Shown here piece after piece: positions 1 through 10,696 of a stretch of 64,000 nt of DNA. Source of the DNA: Chloroflexota bacterium (GTDB lineage Bacteria; Chloroflexota; Limnocylindria; QHBO01); NCBI GenBank assembly GCA_040902225.1, contig JBBDXT010000005.1:62001-126000 (forward strand), in the 5' to 3' direction. The notes beneath the pieces are model-generated. The model made no database searches and was not told the origin of the DNA. It saw only the letters and a list, made by a program, of their open reading frames with translations. The stretch's first letter is position 1. The number at the start of each line of letters is the position of its first letter. Position numbers and translations under genes: made by a program.

Positions 1-137
1 TCACGCGTGGGGCCATGGCTGCCTCCTGGTCGCGTGTGCCGGTGCGGCGTTTGCTGGGCCGCCGGCACATCGGGTTGCATGGAGCGTCAGTGTGCCACCC
101 GGCCGCGCAATTGGTCGCCATCGGCCGCGTCTTTCGC

Positions 138-143
138 TAGCCT
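138..143 (+). promoter_or_regulatory. -10 box of a likely leaderless promoter
   Basis: The hexamer TAGCCT ends 9 nt before the ATG at 153. The same layout recurs at other genes in this window. It argues for ATG 153 over the in-frame GTG at 144, which directly abuts the hexamer. No clear -35 element is visible. Confidence 0.45.
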
Positions 144-152
144 GTGGGGCGC

Positions 153-1424
153 ATGCCTGCCACACCCGATGGAACCAACGCCGCGGATAACGTGTGGACC
201 GCGGCGCAGCGCGACCTCGATTTGGCGGCCGAGCGGCTCAACCTGGACGCCGGCATGCACAAGGTCCTGCGCATCCCGAAGCGCGAGCTGGAGGTTCACT
301 TCCCGGTCACCCTCGACGATGGGTCGGTGCAGGCCTTCACCGGCTACCGGGTGCACCACAACCTGAACCGCGGCCCTGCCACCGGCGGCGTGCGCTACAC
401 GCAGGACCTGACCCTGGACCTGGTGCGCGCCAACGCGATGCTCAACACCTGGAAGGCGGCGCTGCTGGAGGTGCCGTGGGGCGGCGCCATGGGCGGCGTG
501 GTGGTCAATCCGCGCCGCCTGTCGGTCAACGAGCGCCAGGGGCTGACCCGCAGGTACGCGACCGAGATCAGCCTGCTGATCGGCCCTGAGCGGGATATCC
601 CGACCCCCGACGTGAACACCGGCTCCCAGACGATGGCGTGGATCATGGACACGTACAGCATGCATCAGGGCCACACCATCCCAGCGATTGTGACGGGGAA
701 GCCGATGGCCATCGGCGGCACGCGGGGCCGGCGCGAGTCGACCAGCCGCGGGGCGTTCCATTGCATCCTCGCCGCCTCCCGGGCGCGGGGCCTGGCCCTC
801 GGCGAGGCACGCGTCGCGATCCAGGGCTTCGGCCGGGTGGGCACCACCCTGGCCGAGATGCTCTCCGGCGCGGGCGCCCGGGTCGTGGCCATCGCCGATG
901 ACCGGGCCGCGGTCGCCAATCCGTCGGGGATCGACGTGCCGGCGGCGGTCGACTGGATGCACCGCCACGACTCGATCACCGACTGCCCGGGCACGGAGCC
1001 GATCGACCGGGCCGACCTCTTCGGCGTCGACTGCGACGTCCTGGTCTCGGCGGGGCTCCAGAACCAGGTCACCGCCGAGGCGGCCGACGCGCTGCGTGCC
1101 GGCATCCTGGCCGAGGCCGCGAACTCGCCAACGACCCCAGAGGCGGATGCCATCCTGCGCGACCGGGGCGTCCTGGTCGTGCCGGACATCCTGTGCAGCG
1201 CAGGTGGACTGCTGCTCGGCTACTTCGAGTGGGTGCAGGACACCCAGGCGTTCTTCTGGGCGGACCGTGAGATCGCCGCCGAGCTGGAACGCATCATGGA
1301 GGCCGCCTTTGCCGGGGTGCTTGCGACCGCCGAGCGCGAGCGGGTCGACCTGCGCGGCGCGGCCATGATGGTGGCCGTGGGCCGCGTGGCTGAGGCGACC
1401 GCCCTGCGCGGCCTGTATCCCTGA
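153..1424 (+). CDS. Glu/Leu/Phe/Val dehydrogenase family protein lacking two active-site lysines
   Basis: The protein has about 423 aa, the usual length for hexameric glutamate dehydrogenase. It shows the N-terminal substrate domain followed by a Rossmann domain (GFGRVG near residue 230). Known GDHs use three lysines and one aspartate. Here the lysine of GPxKGG is Thr ([10 protein letters not shown], about T77) and the catalytic lysine of GGxKGG is Met (WGGAMGGV, about M113). The middle lysine (NTWKAAL, about K101) and the aspartate (IPTPDVNTG, about D153) remain. The fold call is secure; ordinary glutamate oxidation is doubtful. A regulatory subunit, as in hetero-oligomeric GDH of Thermus, or a changed substrate is possible. 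The acyl-CoA mutase follows 52 nt downstream on the same strand. Confidence 0.85.
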   Translation: MPATPDGTNAADNVWTAAQRDLDLAAERLNLDAGMHKVLRIPKRELEVHFPVTLDDGSVQAFTGYRVHHNLNRGPATGGVRYTQDLTLDLVRANAMLNTWKAALLEVPWGGAMGGVVVNPRRLSVNERQGLTRRYATEISLLIGPERDIPTPDVNTGSQTMAWIMDTYSMHQGHTIPAIVTGKPMAIGGTRGRRESTSRGAFHCILAASRARGLALGEARVAIQGFGRVGTTLAEMLSGAGARVVAIADDRAAVANPSGIDVPAAVDWMHRHDSITDCPGTEPIDRADLFGVDCDVLVSAGLQNQVTAEAADALRAGILAEAANSPTTPEADAILRDRGVLVVPDILCSAGGLLLGYFEWVQDTQAFFWADREIAAELERIMEAAFAGVLATAERERVDLRGAAMMVAVGRVAEATALRGLYP

Positions 1425-1476
1425 TCGGCCGAGCGCCGAGCTCACCGGTTGCGACGGCTCCGGTCCAGCCGCCAAT

Positions 1477-3171
<1,695 letters not shown>

Positions 3172-3279
3172 GCGGCGCTTGAGGGGGCCCGGCGCGGTCC
3201 CAGGTCGGCCGAAGCTGAGCCGGGTGGTCGCAGGGCACGCGCGCGCCGGGCTCCCGCACGCGGATGATCCCCGTGACCG

Positions 3280-3329
3280 CTTATCGGCCGCTTATCGGGG
3301 CCTTATCGAGCGATAGAGCGGCCTAGCAT
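3280..3329 (+). promoter_or_regulatory. Three 11-bp direct repeats followed by a -10 box
   Basis: CTTATCGGCCG, CTTATCGGGGC and CTTATCGAGCG start at 3280, 3291 and 3302, an exact 11-bp period. TAGCAT (3324-3329) follows and lies 9 nt before the GTG at 3339. Direct repeats at 11-bp spacing upstream of a -10 are typical of OmpR/PhoB-class activator boxes. A related triplet lies at 22208. Confidence 0.5.
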
Positions 3330-3338
3330 GTGGTCGTC

Positions 3339-4211
3339 GTGAAGCTCCACCTGGTCGACGCCACCTTTGAGCTGTTCCGTGCCTACTACTCGCGCCCGGA
3401 GGAGCACGGACCCGATGGACGGCCGGTCAACGCGGTCCGTGGCCTGATCGAATCGATGCTCTCCCTCCTGCGCGAGGATGACCTGACGCACGTGGCAGCG
3501 GCGACCGACCATGTCATCGAGTCGTGGCGCAACGACGTCTACCCGACGTACAAGAGCAGTGCCGGGATGGACCCGCTGCTGCTGGCTCAGTTCGACGACG
3601 CAGAGCGCGCACTTCGCGCGTTGGGCATCACCACCTGGGCGATGGTCGAGGACGAGGCCGATGACGCGATCGCCACTGGCGTCGCCCGCTTCGGCGACGA
3701 TCCGCGCATCGGCCAGGTCGTCATCTGCAGCGTCGACAAGGACCTGTCGCAGTGCGTGCGTGGCGAGCGTGTGGTCCTGCGCGACCGGATGCGGACGATC
3801 ACCTACGACGAGGAGGGCGTGGTCGCCAAGTTCGGCGTTCATCCCGAGAGCATTCCCGACTACCTGGCGCTGGTCGGCGACAGCTCCGATGGCTATCCCG
3901 GCCTCCCCGGCTGGGGATCGAAGAGCGCTGCGGCGGTCCTGGCCAGGTTCCACCACCTCGAGGCGATTCCGGCGTCGCCGCTGGAGTGGGGCGTTCCGCT
4001 GCGCAACGCGGTGCGCCTGGCAGCGACCCTCCAGCAGCAGCGCGCGGACGCCTTTCTCTACCGCCGGCTGGCGACCCTGAACGCCGATGCGGCCGTCACC
4101 GGTGACCTCGACTCCCTGGCATGGGGCGGGGTCCCGCGCGAGGAGTTCATCGGCCTCTGCGACGAGCTCGGATTTGAGCGAATTCGGGAGCGCGTTCATC
4201 GTTGGGCCTGA
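3339..4211 (+). CDS. 5'-3' exonuclease family protein (FEN/PolI exonuclease-domain type)
   Basis: The product has about 290 aa and matches the stand-alone 5'-3' exonuclease fold related to the N-terminal domain of DNA polymerase I. It begins with a VDATFELFRAYY strand holding the first metal Asp, has an acidic cluster VEDEADDAIAT, then CSVDKDLSQCV, and a helix-hairpin-helix region around GDSSDGYPGLPGWGSKSA. It is expected to cleave 5' ends or flaps of DNA during repair or primer removal. The GTG at 3339 is preferred over the GTG at 3330 because it sits 9 nt after a TAGCAT box. The gene is transcribed alone. Confidence 0.85.
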   Translation: MKLHLVDATFELFRAYYSRPEEHGPDGRPVNAVRGLIESMLSLLREDDLTHVAAATDHVIESWRNDVYPTYKSSAGMDPLLLAQFDDAERALRALGITTWAMVEDEADDAIATGVARFGDDPRIGQVVICSVDKDLSQCVRGERVVLRDRMRTITYDEEGVVAKFGVHPESIPDYLALVGDSSDGYPGLPGWGSKSAAAVLARFHHLEAIPASPLEWGVPLRNAVRLAATLQQQRADAFLYRRLATLNADAAVTGDLDSLAWGGVPREEFIGLCDELGFERIRERVHRWA

Positions 4212-4247
4212 CGGCGTAGGACCTTCGGTGGGTTCCGGTGCGGTCTG

Positions 4248-5384
4248 GTGGACCGCACGATGCACAGCGTGCCACGACGTGCCCTCGTCGCAGCCGGACT
4301 GGCTGTGCTCATTGCGCTCGCCGGTGGCCTGCCCGCCTGGGTGGCGCCCACCGTTGCTGCGTCGTGCTCGAGCTGGACCTCGCAATCGGTTCCGCCGACG
4401 ACGATTCGCGTCTTCCGGCACGTGACCGGCGCCGTCGAGACCGTCGACTTTCGGGCCTACACCAAGAACGTTCTGTCGCGCGAGTGGATCGGATCCTGGA
4501 CCACCGAGTCAATGCGCTCTGGCGCACTGGCGGTCAAGCACTACGCCTGGTACCAGGTGCTGCACTGGCGCGGTTGGATCAACAGCGCGGGTGCCTGCTT
4601 CGACGTGCGGGACGACACCTACGACCAGGTCTATGACCCGACCAAGGCGACATGGAGCAGCGCCGCCGCCGCCGTGGACGCGACCTGGGGCACGCGCGTG
4701 CTCCGGAACGGGTCCATCTTCCCGACCTATTACAACGCCGGCAGCCCCTACGAGGCGTGCGGCGTGAACACCACCGGCTGGAAGCTGTGGCAATGGGGCT
4801 CGCAGGCCTGCGGACTGGCCGGCAAGACCGCCGCCCAGATCATGCTCATCTACTATTACCCGGGCGTGACCGTCAGCGGGGCCCCCGCGGCCAGCTCGTC
4901 GCCGGTCCCCTCACCCAGCCCGAGCCCTGCCCCCACGCCACCTCCCGCTCCGACCGACACGCCGGTGCCGGGGTCAGCCACGCCGTCTGCGACGCCAGCA
5001 TCCACGCCGTCACCAACGGTCACACCGCCGCCCGCGCCGACCGCCGCGCCAACTCCCACGCCGATGCCGACCCCACCGCCCACCCAGCAGCTGCCCGGCG
5101 GCGGGCAGACTGGCGTGGTGGGTGCCGCGGCTCCCCCTCCGCCGCCCGCGGTCGATCCCTCGCCGGTCGTCGTGCAGGCCGGAGATCCGACCGCGCTGGC
5201 CGCATTCGCTCACGGAACGGCAACCGACATCGCCGGCTTCGTGACCGAGGTCGACGGGCCGGATCGGCGCCTGGCCGGCTTCCGCTCGCAATGGGGGGCC
5301 GCTGCCGAGCGCCTCCTGACCTCACTCACCCGTGGCTTTGCCGCACACGGCGGGCTCGTGCTCAGGTTCCCGGGCGCATCCTAG
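4248..5384 (+). CDS. Secreted SpoIID/LytB-domain protein with Pro-rich tail
   Basis: A hydrophobic segment at about residues 12-37 is a signal peptide or anchor. Residues about 45-215 carry the SpoIID/LytB fold: NVLSREW with the candidate catalytic Glu, ESMRSGALAVKHYAWYQ, and a later YYNAGSPYEACG region. SpoIID-type enzymes are lytic transglycosylases acting on denuded peptidoglycan, so an envelope role is expected. Residues about 220-310 are a low-complexity Pro/Thr/Ala/Ser linker, followed by a short C-terminal region of unknown role. The 3' end overlaps the convergent ornithine-cyclodeaminase-like gene by 4 bp. Confidence 0.8.
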   Translation: MDRTMHSVPRRALVAAGLAVLIALAGGLPAWVAPTVAASCSSWTSQSVPPTTIRVFRHVTGAVETVDFRAYTKNVLSREWIGSWTTESMRSGALAVKHYAWYQVLHWRGWINSAGACFDVRDDTYDQVYDPTKATWSSAAAAVDATWGTRVLRNGSIFPTYYNAGSPYEACGVNTTGWKLWQWGSQACGLAGKTAAQIMLIYYYPGVTVSGAPAASSSPVPSPSPSPAPTPPPAPTDTPVPGSATPSATPASTPSPTVTPPPAPTAAPTPTPMPTPPPTQQLPGGGQTGVVGAAAPPPPPAVDPSPVVVQAGDPTALAAFAHGTATDIAGFVTEVDGPDRRLAGFRSQWGAAAERLLTSLTRGFAAHGGLVLRFPGAS

Positions 5385-6346
5385 CCAGCGCCGCCTTCGG
5401 CCGGCCCCAGGTTGGCCATCACCAGCTCGGCCGCGGCCACGTCCTGGATCGCCAGCCCCACGCTCTTGAAGACGGTGATGGCCGATGGATCGCGCGTCAC
5501 CGCCCAGCCGCGGTCGATGGTGCCGATCTCGACGAACCCGTCAGCGGCCAGCAGCCCTGCGTCAATTGCGGCAACTAGGTCTCCAGCTTCCTCGAGCGCA
5601 GCCTCGCGCGAGTCGACCGCCACCAGCGCAGCGGCGGCGAAGATCTCCGGCGGCAGCTCGATCATCCCCTTCTGGAAGCTCCCAACCGCGCTGACATGGG
5701 TCCCCGGCGAGACCCACTCGGCCGAGAAGACCGGTTCGAACGAGGTGGTCGCACAGCAGATCACGTCGGCGCCGCGCACCGCCGCCTCCGCTGACTGGGC
5801 GGCGAGGACACGGACGTCCGCTCCCAGCTCCTTCGCCAGGCTCGCCGCGAAGGCCTCACGACTCGAGCCGGTGCGCGAGAAGATCCGCACCTCGCTGATC
5901 TCCCTCGCCGCCATCACTGCCCGCACCTGCCAGGCGGCCTGAGCCCCGACCCCGAATAGCGCCAGCACCCGCGCGTCGAGTCGCGACAGCAGGCGGGTGC
6001 TGACTCCCGACGCCGCACCCGTGCGCATGGCCGTCAGGGCAGGCCCGTCCAGGATGGCGAGCGGCTCACCCGAGTGGGCGTCAAACCACGCGACCAGCGC
6101 CTGGATAGTCGGCAACCCGCGGGCGGCGTTGGCGGGCATGACCGTCACGAGCTTCACCGATGCGCCGGCCCCGCCGTCGCGCAGGCCGGGCATCAGGAGC
6201 AGGTCGCCCCCAGCCATCGGAATCCGGGACCGGATCGGCGACCGATCGCGGCCCGCCGCGACGTCCCGGTATGCATCCTCGACGGCGTCGAGCAGCTGGG
6301 GCATCGGAGCCGCGGCGCGGACCTGGTCGGCGTCGATGATTCGCAT
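5381..6346 (-). CDS. Ornithine cyclodeaminase / mu-crystallin family dehydrogenase
   Basis: The 321-aa protein has the two-lobed OCD/alanine-dehydrogenase layout. The N-terminal part includes GASVKLVTV, and a Rossmann segment FGVGAQAAWQ lies near residue 140, followed by ICCATTS and GSFQKGM. Family members are NAD(P)-dependent and act on ornithine, alanine, arginine or ketimines; the sequence does not decide which. Start ATG 6346 is supported by a TAGGAT box ending 6 nt upstream. The MFS gene upstream on the same strand ends 9 nt before the start, so the two could also be co-transcribed. Confidence 0.82.
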   Translation of the reverse strand: MRIIDADQVRAAAPMPQLLDAVEDAYRDVAAGRDRSPIRSRIPMAGGDLLLMPGLRDGGAGASVKLVTVMPANAARGLPTIQALVAWFDAHSGEPLAILDGPALTAMRTGAASGVSTRLLSRLDARVLALFGVGAQAAWQVRAVMAAREISEVRIFSRTGSSREAFAASLAKELGADVRVLAAQSAEAAVRGADVICCATTSFEPVFSAEWVSPGTHVSAVGSFQKGMIELPPEIFAAAALVAVDSREAALEEAGDLVAAIDAGLLAADGFVEIGTIDRGWAVTRDPSAITVFKSVGLAIQDVAAAELVMANLGPAEGGAG

Positions 6347-6352
6347 GAGCGG

Positions 6353-6358
6353 ATCCTA
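6353..6358 (-). promoter_or_regulatory. -10 box TAGGAT before the OCD-like gene
   Basis: On the minus strand TAGGAT is followed by 6 nt and then ATG 6346, the short-leader layout seen at several other genes here. It overlaps the 3' end of the MFS gene, so it could serve as an internal promoter. Confidence 0.35.
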
Positions 6359-7606
6359 GTCGCCGGGCCGGCGCCATACCGGCCGAGCGAATGCGATCCA
6401 GCCAATGGCGGCGATCGCCGCCAGGCCAACCACAGTCCAGGTCGTGGCCGCGGGCGAGAACCGCTCGGCCAGGAAGCCGGCGACCAGCGTCGACAGGGTC
6501 ATCGTCAGTGTGACCAGCCCGTAATCGAAGCTGAAGACGCGGCCGCGGATGGCATCGGGCGCCGCCCGCTGCAGCCCGTAGGAGGAGAGGGTCCACTGCG
6601 CGCCGCCGCCCAGGTGACCGGCAAAGACCGCGAGTGCGGCGAGCGGAAGAATCGGCGCCAACGGAAGGAGCCCATAGCTGACCGCGAAGATGGCGAACGA
6701 GGCCGCGATGCCCCCGATCAGTCCGCGCTCGCTGACGCCGACGATCGACCGGACCAGGAAGGGACCGATGAACGCGCCAAGCCCGCGGGCGGCGAACAGG
6801 ATCCCGATCCCGGCGTCGCCCGCTTTGAAGACGTCGCGACCGAAGACCGCCAGCAGCACGATGACGCCGGCGCCCACCCCGAACGTGGTCTTCGACAGGA
6901 GGAGGGCTGCCAGGGTCCGGTTGCCACGCGCGAAGCGCAGGACCAAGCGGATCGACTCGGCCACACCTCCACGCTCACGATGTCGCGGCGCCGCCGCTGG
7001 CAGACCTCCGCTCGCTGCCCGAAAGGACCGCCGGATGCCAAGGATCAGCAGTGCTGAGGCCGCGAACGATGCCGCGTTGACGGCGAAGGCGACATCCCGC
7101 CCCAGCGTGGCGGCGACGAGCCCTCCGAGAGCCGCGCCCACCGCCAGCATCGTGCCCCATGCGGACCCGATCAGGACGTTCGCCTCGGCCAGCTCGCTCT
7201 CCTCGACGAGGTTCGGGAGCGAGGCCGAGCTTGTCGGCTCGAAGACCGCGGCGCCCAACGAGAGCAGGGCTGCGGCCACGAAGGCGATCCATAGCGTGTC
7301 GGGGTCCCGCGCCAGCAGGAACGCCAACGCCACCGGGACGCGCGCGACATCGGCGACGATCATCAGGCGACGCCGGTCATAACGGTCCGCCAGGACGCCG
7401 GCGAGCGGCGAGGCCAGCGCGAAGGCCCCGGTCTGGACCACCAGCAGCATCGATGCCACCGCCGGCGACCCGGTCAGCTGAAGGGCTAGGCCAAGCAGCG
7501 CCACCGTCGCGAACCAGTCCCCGGCGAAGCTGATCAGCTGGGCTGCAAAGAGCCGGGTGAAGGCGGGGTTGCCGCGCAGCAGGGTAAGGTACGGCCGCAG
7601 GCGCAT
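6356..7606 (-). CDS. MFS transporter, MFS_3/enterobactin-exporter-like
   Basis: The 416-aa protein has about 12 predicted membrane segments. It contains the MFS loop motif GVLADRYDRRR between helices 2 and 3, and FAAQLISFAGDWFATVALL at the first helix, typical of the MFS_3 group that includes EntS. These proteins usually export siderophores or drugs. The substrate cannot be told from sequence. It lies upstream of the OCD-like gene on the same strand and is divergent from the membrane protein at 7618, with only an 11-bp gap. Confidence 0.82.
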   Translation of the reverse strand: MRLRPYLTLLRGNPAFTRLFAAQLISFAGDWFATVALLGLALQLTGSPAVASMLLVVQTGAFALASPLAGVLADRYDRRRLMIVADVARVPVALAFLLARDPDTLWIAFVAAALLSLGAAVFEPTSSASLPNLVEESELAEANVLIGSAWGTMLAVGAALGGLVAATLGRDVAFAVNAASFAASALLILGIRRSFRAASGGLPAAAPRHRERGGVAESIRLVLRFARGNRTLAALLLSKTTFGVGAGVIVLLAVFGRDVFKAGDAGIGILFAARGLGAFIGPFLVRSIVGVSERGLIGGIAASFAIFAVSYGLLPLAPILPLAALAVFAGHLGGGAQWTLSSYGLQRAAPDAIRGRVFSFDYGLVTLTMTLSTLVAGFLAERFSPAATTWTVVGLAAIAAIGWIAFARPVWRRPGD

Positions 7607-7617
7607 GGGTCGGCATC

Positions 7618-8103
7618 ATGCCATGGCGCCCCATCGACGAGGCCCGATTCCAATTGACCTGGTTCCCGATCCTGCTGTCGGCGCACGTACTGCTGGCGGT
7701 GTCATTGCTGGCACCGAGCCTCGCCATCCCATTCCTGCTGCGCCGGCAATCCGCAAGCGGCGAGCCGAGCACGATCGTGCGACTGCTTGCCAGCCTGCAG
7801 GGCACCGGCAGCGTGGTGATCGCCATCGGCCTGGCATTGACCGGCGTGGGCCTGGTGCTCAGCCTCGGGACCGAGATCCTGACCCAGCCGTGGCTGCTCG
7901 TCGCGTTGGGGGTCTACGCCGCGAATCTGCTGGTTGCGGCCTTCCTCTCGCGGCCCCATCTGCGGCGACTGATGAGGGTGCGCGAGCCGGAGTCTGAGGG
8001 ATGGCGGCGGCAGGCAAAGAGTGCCCGCTATATGGCCTATGCGATGGCGGTCGCCACTGGCCTGATCGGCTTCCTGATGAGCACCAAACCGACCCTTTGG
8101 TGA
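7618..8103 (+). CDS. DUF2269-like integral membrane protein
   Basis: The 161-aa product has four predicted transmembrane helices (about residues 16-42, 61-83, 92-111 and 140-156) and conserved basic loops such as SRPHLRRLMR. Size and helix pattern resemble DUF2269 membrane proteins, whose function is unknown. The ATG at 7618 follows 11 bp after the divergent MFS gene start. The downstream neighbour is a 36-aa membrane peptide gene on the opposite strand. Confidence 0.6.
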   Translation: MPWRPIDEARFQLTWFPILLSAHVLLAVSLLAPSLAIPFLLRRQSASGEPSTIVRLLASLQGTGSVVIAIGLALTGVGLVLSLGTEILTQPWLLVALGVYAANLLVAAFLSRPHLRRLMRVREPESEGWRRQAKSARYMAYAMAVATGLIGFLMSTKPTLW

Positions 8104-8107
8104 ACGG

Positions 8108-8218
8108 TCAGAACAGCTGCGGAATGGGCAGCGGCCTGTCGAATATCCAGAAGAGCCCGGCCACGATCAGCAGGACCGCCACCACGAAGACAGCGAACCA
8201 GCGCAGAACGTCCCACAT
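8108..8218 (-). CDS. 36-aa single-pass membrane peptide
   Basis: This small gene reads MWDVLRWFAVFV at its start, then a hydrophobic helix to about residue 25, then FDRPLPIPQLF. It has GGGAG spaced 8 nt before the ATG, a good ribosome site. A TAGAAT -10-like box lies further upstream at 8280-8275 on the minus strand, part of a dyad shared with the divergent CysS gene. A membrane peptide of unknown function; the fit of ribosome site, helix and stop codon makes it more than a chance ORF. Confidence 0.5.
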   Translation of the reverse strand: MWDVLRWFAVFVVAVLLIVAGLFWIFDRPLPIPQLF

Positions 8219-8273
8219 GCCCTCGGCTCCCGTGCGGCTGAAGTGCGACCCGCCCCCTAGCGATCGGCCATCG

Positions 8274-8295
8274 GATTCTATCAGCGCCTAGAATC
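8274..8295. promoter_or_regulatory. Dyad GATTCTA-N8-TAGAATC containing two opposed -10 boxes
   Basis: A perfect 7-bp inverted repeat separated by 8 bp. Its right arm is a TAGAAT -10 box ending 7 nt before the GTG start of cysS (leaderless layout). Its left arm is the same hexamer for the minus-strand 36-aa gene. It can be a compact divergent promoter pair or a repressor site. Confidence 0.5.
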
Positions 8296-8301
8296 CCGCC
8301 C

Positions 8302-9561
8302 GTGACCCTGCGCCTGTTCGATGCTCAACGGGGCGAGCTCGTGCCTTTCGCCCCCATCGGCCCCGGTCCGGTGGGCCTGTACGTGTGCGGCGTGACCCCG
8401 TACGACACCGGCCACCTGGGGCATGCGTTTACGTACCTGAGCTTCGACGTCCTGCATCGGTACCTGGAGTACCTCGGCCACCGGGTGGTCTACGTGCAGA
8501 ACGTGACCGATGTCGACGACGACATGCTGCAGCGGGCCCGGGAAAGCGACGAGGACTACCTGGTCCTTGGCAACCGCCACCTGACCACCTTCCTGGCCGA
8601 GATGGCGGCCCTCAACTGGCTGCCGCCCGACCGATTACCGCGCGCGACCGAGCACATCCCGCAGATGCTCGACCAGATCGAACGGCTCGTGGCGAGCGGG
8701 CATGCCTATCCCGCCGATGGGCACGTCTACTTCAGCGTCAATTCCTGGCCGACGTACGGAGAGGTCTCAAAGCTGTCGCGCGACGAGATGCTGCCGCTGG
8801 CGCTGGAGCGCGGCAGCCGCCCGGAGATGCCGGGCCGACGCGATCCGCTCGACTTCGTGCTGTGGCAGCCATCGCTGTCGGATGAGCCCGCCTGGGAGTC
8901 GCCCTGGGGTCCCGGCCGGCCGGGCTGGCACATCGAGTGCTCCGCCATGAGCATTGCCTACCTCGGCAACCACTTCGAGATCCACGGCGGTGGGAGCGAC
9001 CTGGCCTTTCCGCACCACGAGTCGGAGATCGCGCAGGCCGAGGCGGCGACCGGGCAGCGCCCGTTCGTCGAGTGGTGGATGCATGCCGGAATGGTCCGCT
9101 ACGAGAACGACAAGATGAGCAAGTCGCTCGGCAATCTCGTCTTGGTGCGTGATCTCCTACGCTCCTTCAGCGGCGACGCGATCCGGCTGTACCTGGTCAG
9201 CCACCATTACCGAACCGAAGTCACCTTCCGCCTGGCCGATCTGGAGGCCGCTGCCGTTACGGCCGCGCACCTGCGCATGGCGAATCTCGTGGCAGACCAG
9301 GGTGACGCTGATCCCGCATCTCTCAGCCCCGTCGTACGCCAGCACCGTGACCGCTTCCTGCAGGCCATGGACAACGACCTGGACACGCCATCGGCGATCC
9401 CGCAGCTCGTCGCACTGGCCACCCTCGCGCTCGAGGCGCCCGAGCTCGCCGCGCGGGAGGAGGCGAGTCGAGTCGTCCGCGAGCTTGGGGCCGGGATCCT
9501 GGGGCTGCGGCTCGCGGCCGCCTCGAGCCTGCCCGAGATGGGCGAAGCGGTCGGGACGTGA
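8302..9561 (+). CDS. cysS: Cysteine--tRNA ligase, short form with MshC-like signature
   Basis: Class I synthetase of 419 aa. Zinc ligands are present: Cys of YVCGVTPYD, Cys of HIECSAM, and His/Glu of FPHHESE. The HIGH motif reads HLGH and KMSKS is intact ([10 protein letters not shown]). The TPYD/HLGH wording and HAGMV recall the mycothiol ligase MshC, but Chloroflexota CysS proteins share it, so CysS is favoured. The protein stops where most CysS continue with the LIxxRxxAR...ADxxRD tail. That tail instead begins a glycosyltransferase at 15737. GTG 8302 lies 7 nt after a TAGAAT box. Confidence 0.82.
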   Translation: MTLRLFDAQRGELVPFAPIGPGPVGLYVCGVTPYDTGHLGHAFTYLSFDVLHRYLEYLGHRVVYVQNVTDVDDDMLQRARESDEDYLVLGNRHLTTFLAEMAALNWLPPDRLPRATEHIPQMLDQIERLVASGHAYPADGHVYFSVNSWPTYGEVSKLSRDEMLPLALERGSRPEMPGRRDPLDFVLWQPSLSDEPAWESPWGPGRPGWHIECSAMSIAYLGNHFEIHGGGSDLAFPHHESEIAQAEAATGQRPFVEWWMHAGMVRYENDKMSKSLGNLVLVRDLLRSFSGDAIRLYLVSHHYRTEVTFRLADLEAAAVTAAHLRMANLVADQGDADPASLSPVVRQHRDRFLQAMDNDLDTPSAIPQLVALATLALEAPELAAREEASRVVRELGAGILGLRLAAASSLPEMGEAVGT

Positions 9562-10094
9562 CGCTGCCGACCGACGACGAGATGGTCCCGGTCAGCGTCC
9601 GCCTCGGCGCGGTCGTCCCGCCCGATGACCCGGAGGACTGGACGCGCCCGCTGACCTGGGTGGCCGCGGTGGGGATGCTGGCGGCGCCGGCGGTTGCCGT
9701 GGCCTGGTACGCGGTGGCGGCCCCGCATGACGGGACGCGACTCACCGCAGGGACGTGGGCAGTGGCGGCCACGCTGGTGGTCGGCGCTGCCGCGGCCGGT
9801 GCCACCCAGATCGGGCGGCTACGGGCCTTCACCGGCACCCTTGGCGCCGCGCTGCTTGGCGCCGTGCTCGTCGTAGGGGTGGGTGCGGTGAGTGCCGGCG
9901 AGCGGCAGCTCGGCTCGGCGCCGCCCACCCTGGCACATTCGCTGGCAAGCGCCGTGGCCGGGCTGGCGGGTGCGCTGCCGGCGGCGGTGGGGGGCGGACT
10001 GACGGCGCGATCCTGGCCTCGGCTGCGACGTGGCGCGCTGGCTGCCGCAATCGGGGTGTTCGTGACGGCGATGGTCCTGCCCCGGCTCTTCTAG
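9558..10094 (+). CDS. Hypothetical membrane protein downstream of cysS
   Basis: The 178-aa product starts inside the cysS stop codon (4-nt overlap), so the two are translationally coupled. About four hydrophobic helices are visible, at residues 31-52, 65-80, 92-112 and 150-175, rich in Ala, Gly and Val. No family is recognised. Co-transcription with cysS does not by itself indicate a role in translation. Confidence 0.6.
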   Translation: MTLPTDDEMVPVSVRLGAVVPPDDPEDWTRPLTWVAAVGMLAAPAVAVAWYAVAAPHDGTRLTAGTWAVAATLVVGAAAAGATQIGRLRAFTGTLGAALLGAVLVVGVGAVSAGERQLGSAPPTLAHSLASAVAGLAGALPAAVGGGLTARSWPRLRRGALAAAIGVFVTAMVLPRLF

Positions 10095-10144
10095 CCGGCG
10101 GCGGCCCTGGCCTGGTTCGACCGATAGGTCCGCGAGTTGTCCGC

Positions 10145-10690
10145 CTAGCCACTCCCCTTGCGGCTCAGCCGGTCGGCCAGGCCGCCAGCCATGAGCGCCA
10201 GCCCCAGGAGGATGATGACCAGCGATCCGACCAGCCGGAACGCGTCCCCGCCGAAGGCCGTGGCGAACGCCAGGTAGGCGATCGCCGCCCCCACCGCCAT
10301 CCCGGACCCGATCCACTTGAAAGCGGGCAAGTCGGCGATCCAGCCGGCCGCGTAGAGGCCGATCCCGATCGAGAACGGGATCACTGTCCAAAGGTAGGAC
10401 CAGGCCAGCCATCGGTCGTTGAGGCTGGTGTATAGAAGCGCACCACCAACCCCTGCCAGGAACGCGCCAGGGATGACCATCCCGGCTCGCAGCCGCCGAT
10501 TCGGCCCCGGCAGACCGGCTGGCACCAGGAAGAAGGCCGACAGGACAATCACCATTGCGGGCCACCAATCGAGCAGCTCCTCGCTGATGCCGAGCCCCGA
10601 GAACCAGTTCCCGATCGGCTCGCTGGCGAGCACGAGGAGCCCGATCACGAGCAGCATCAGCCCCAGCAGCAGCTCGACGGCCCGACTCAT
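10145..10690 (-). CDS. Hypothetical five-helix membrane protein
   Basis: The 181-aa protein has a helix at residues 4-23, further hydrophobic segments near 45-60, 70-85, 98-118 and 125-145, and a last one at 150-170. The short first-helix motif LLLGLMLLVIGLLVL resembles the small LiaF/DUF5668-type membrane modules, but the match is loose. It lies 6 nt downstream of the acyl-CoA dehydrogenase on the same strand, so the two probably form one transcript. Confidence 0.6.
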   Translation of the reverse strand: MSRAVELLLGLMLLVIGLLVLASEPIGNWFSGLGISEELLDWWPAMVIVLSAFFLVPAGLPGPNRRLRAGMVIPGAFLAGVGGALLYTSLNDRWLAWSYLWTVIPFSIGIGLYAAGWIADLPAFKWIGSGMAVGAAIAYLAFATAFGGDAFRLVGSLVIILLGLALMAGGLADRLSRKGSG

Positions 10691-10696
10691 GGCGGC

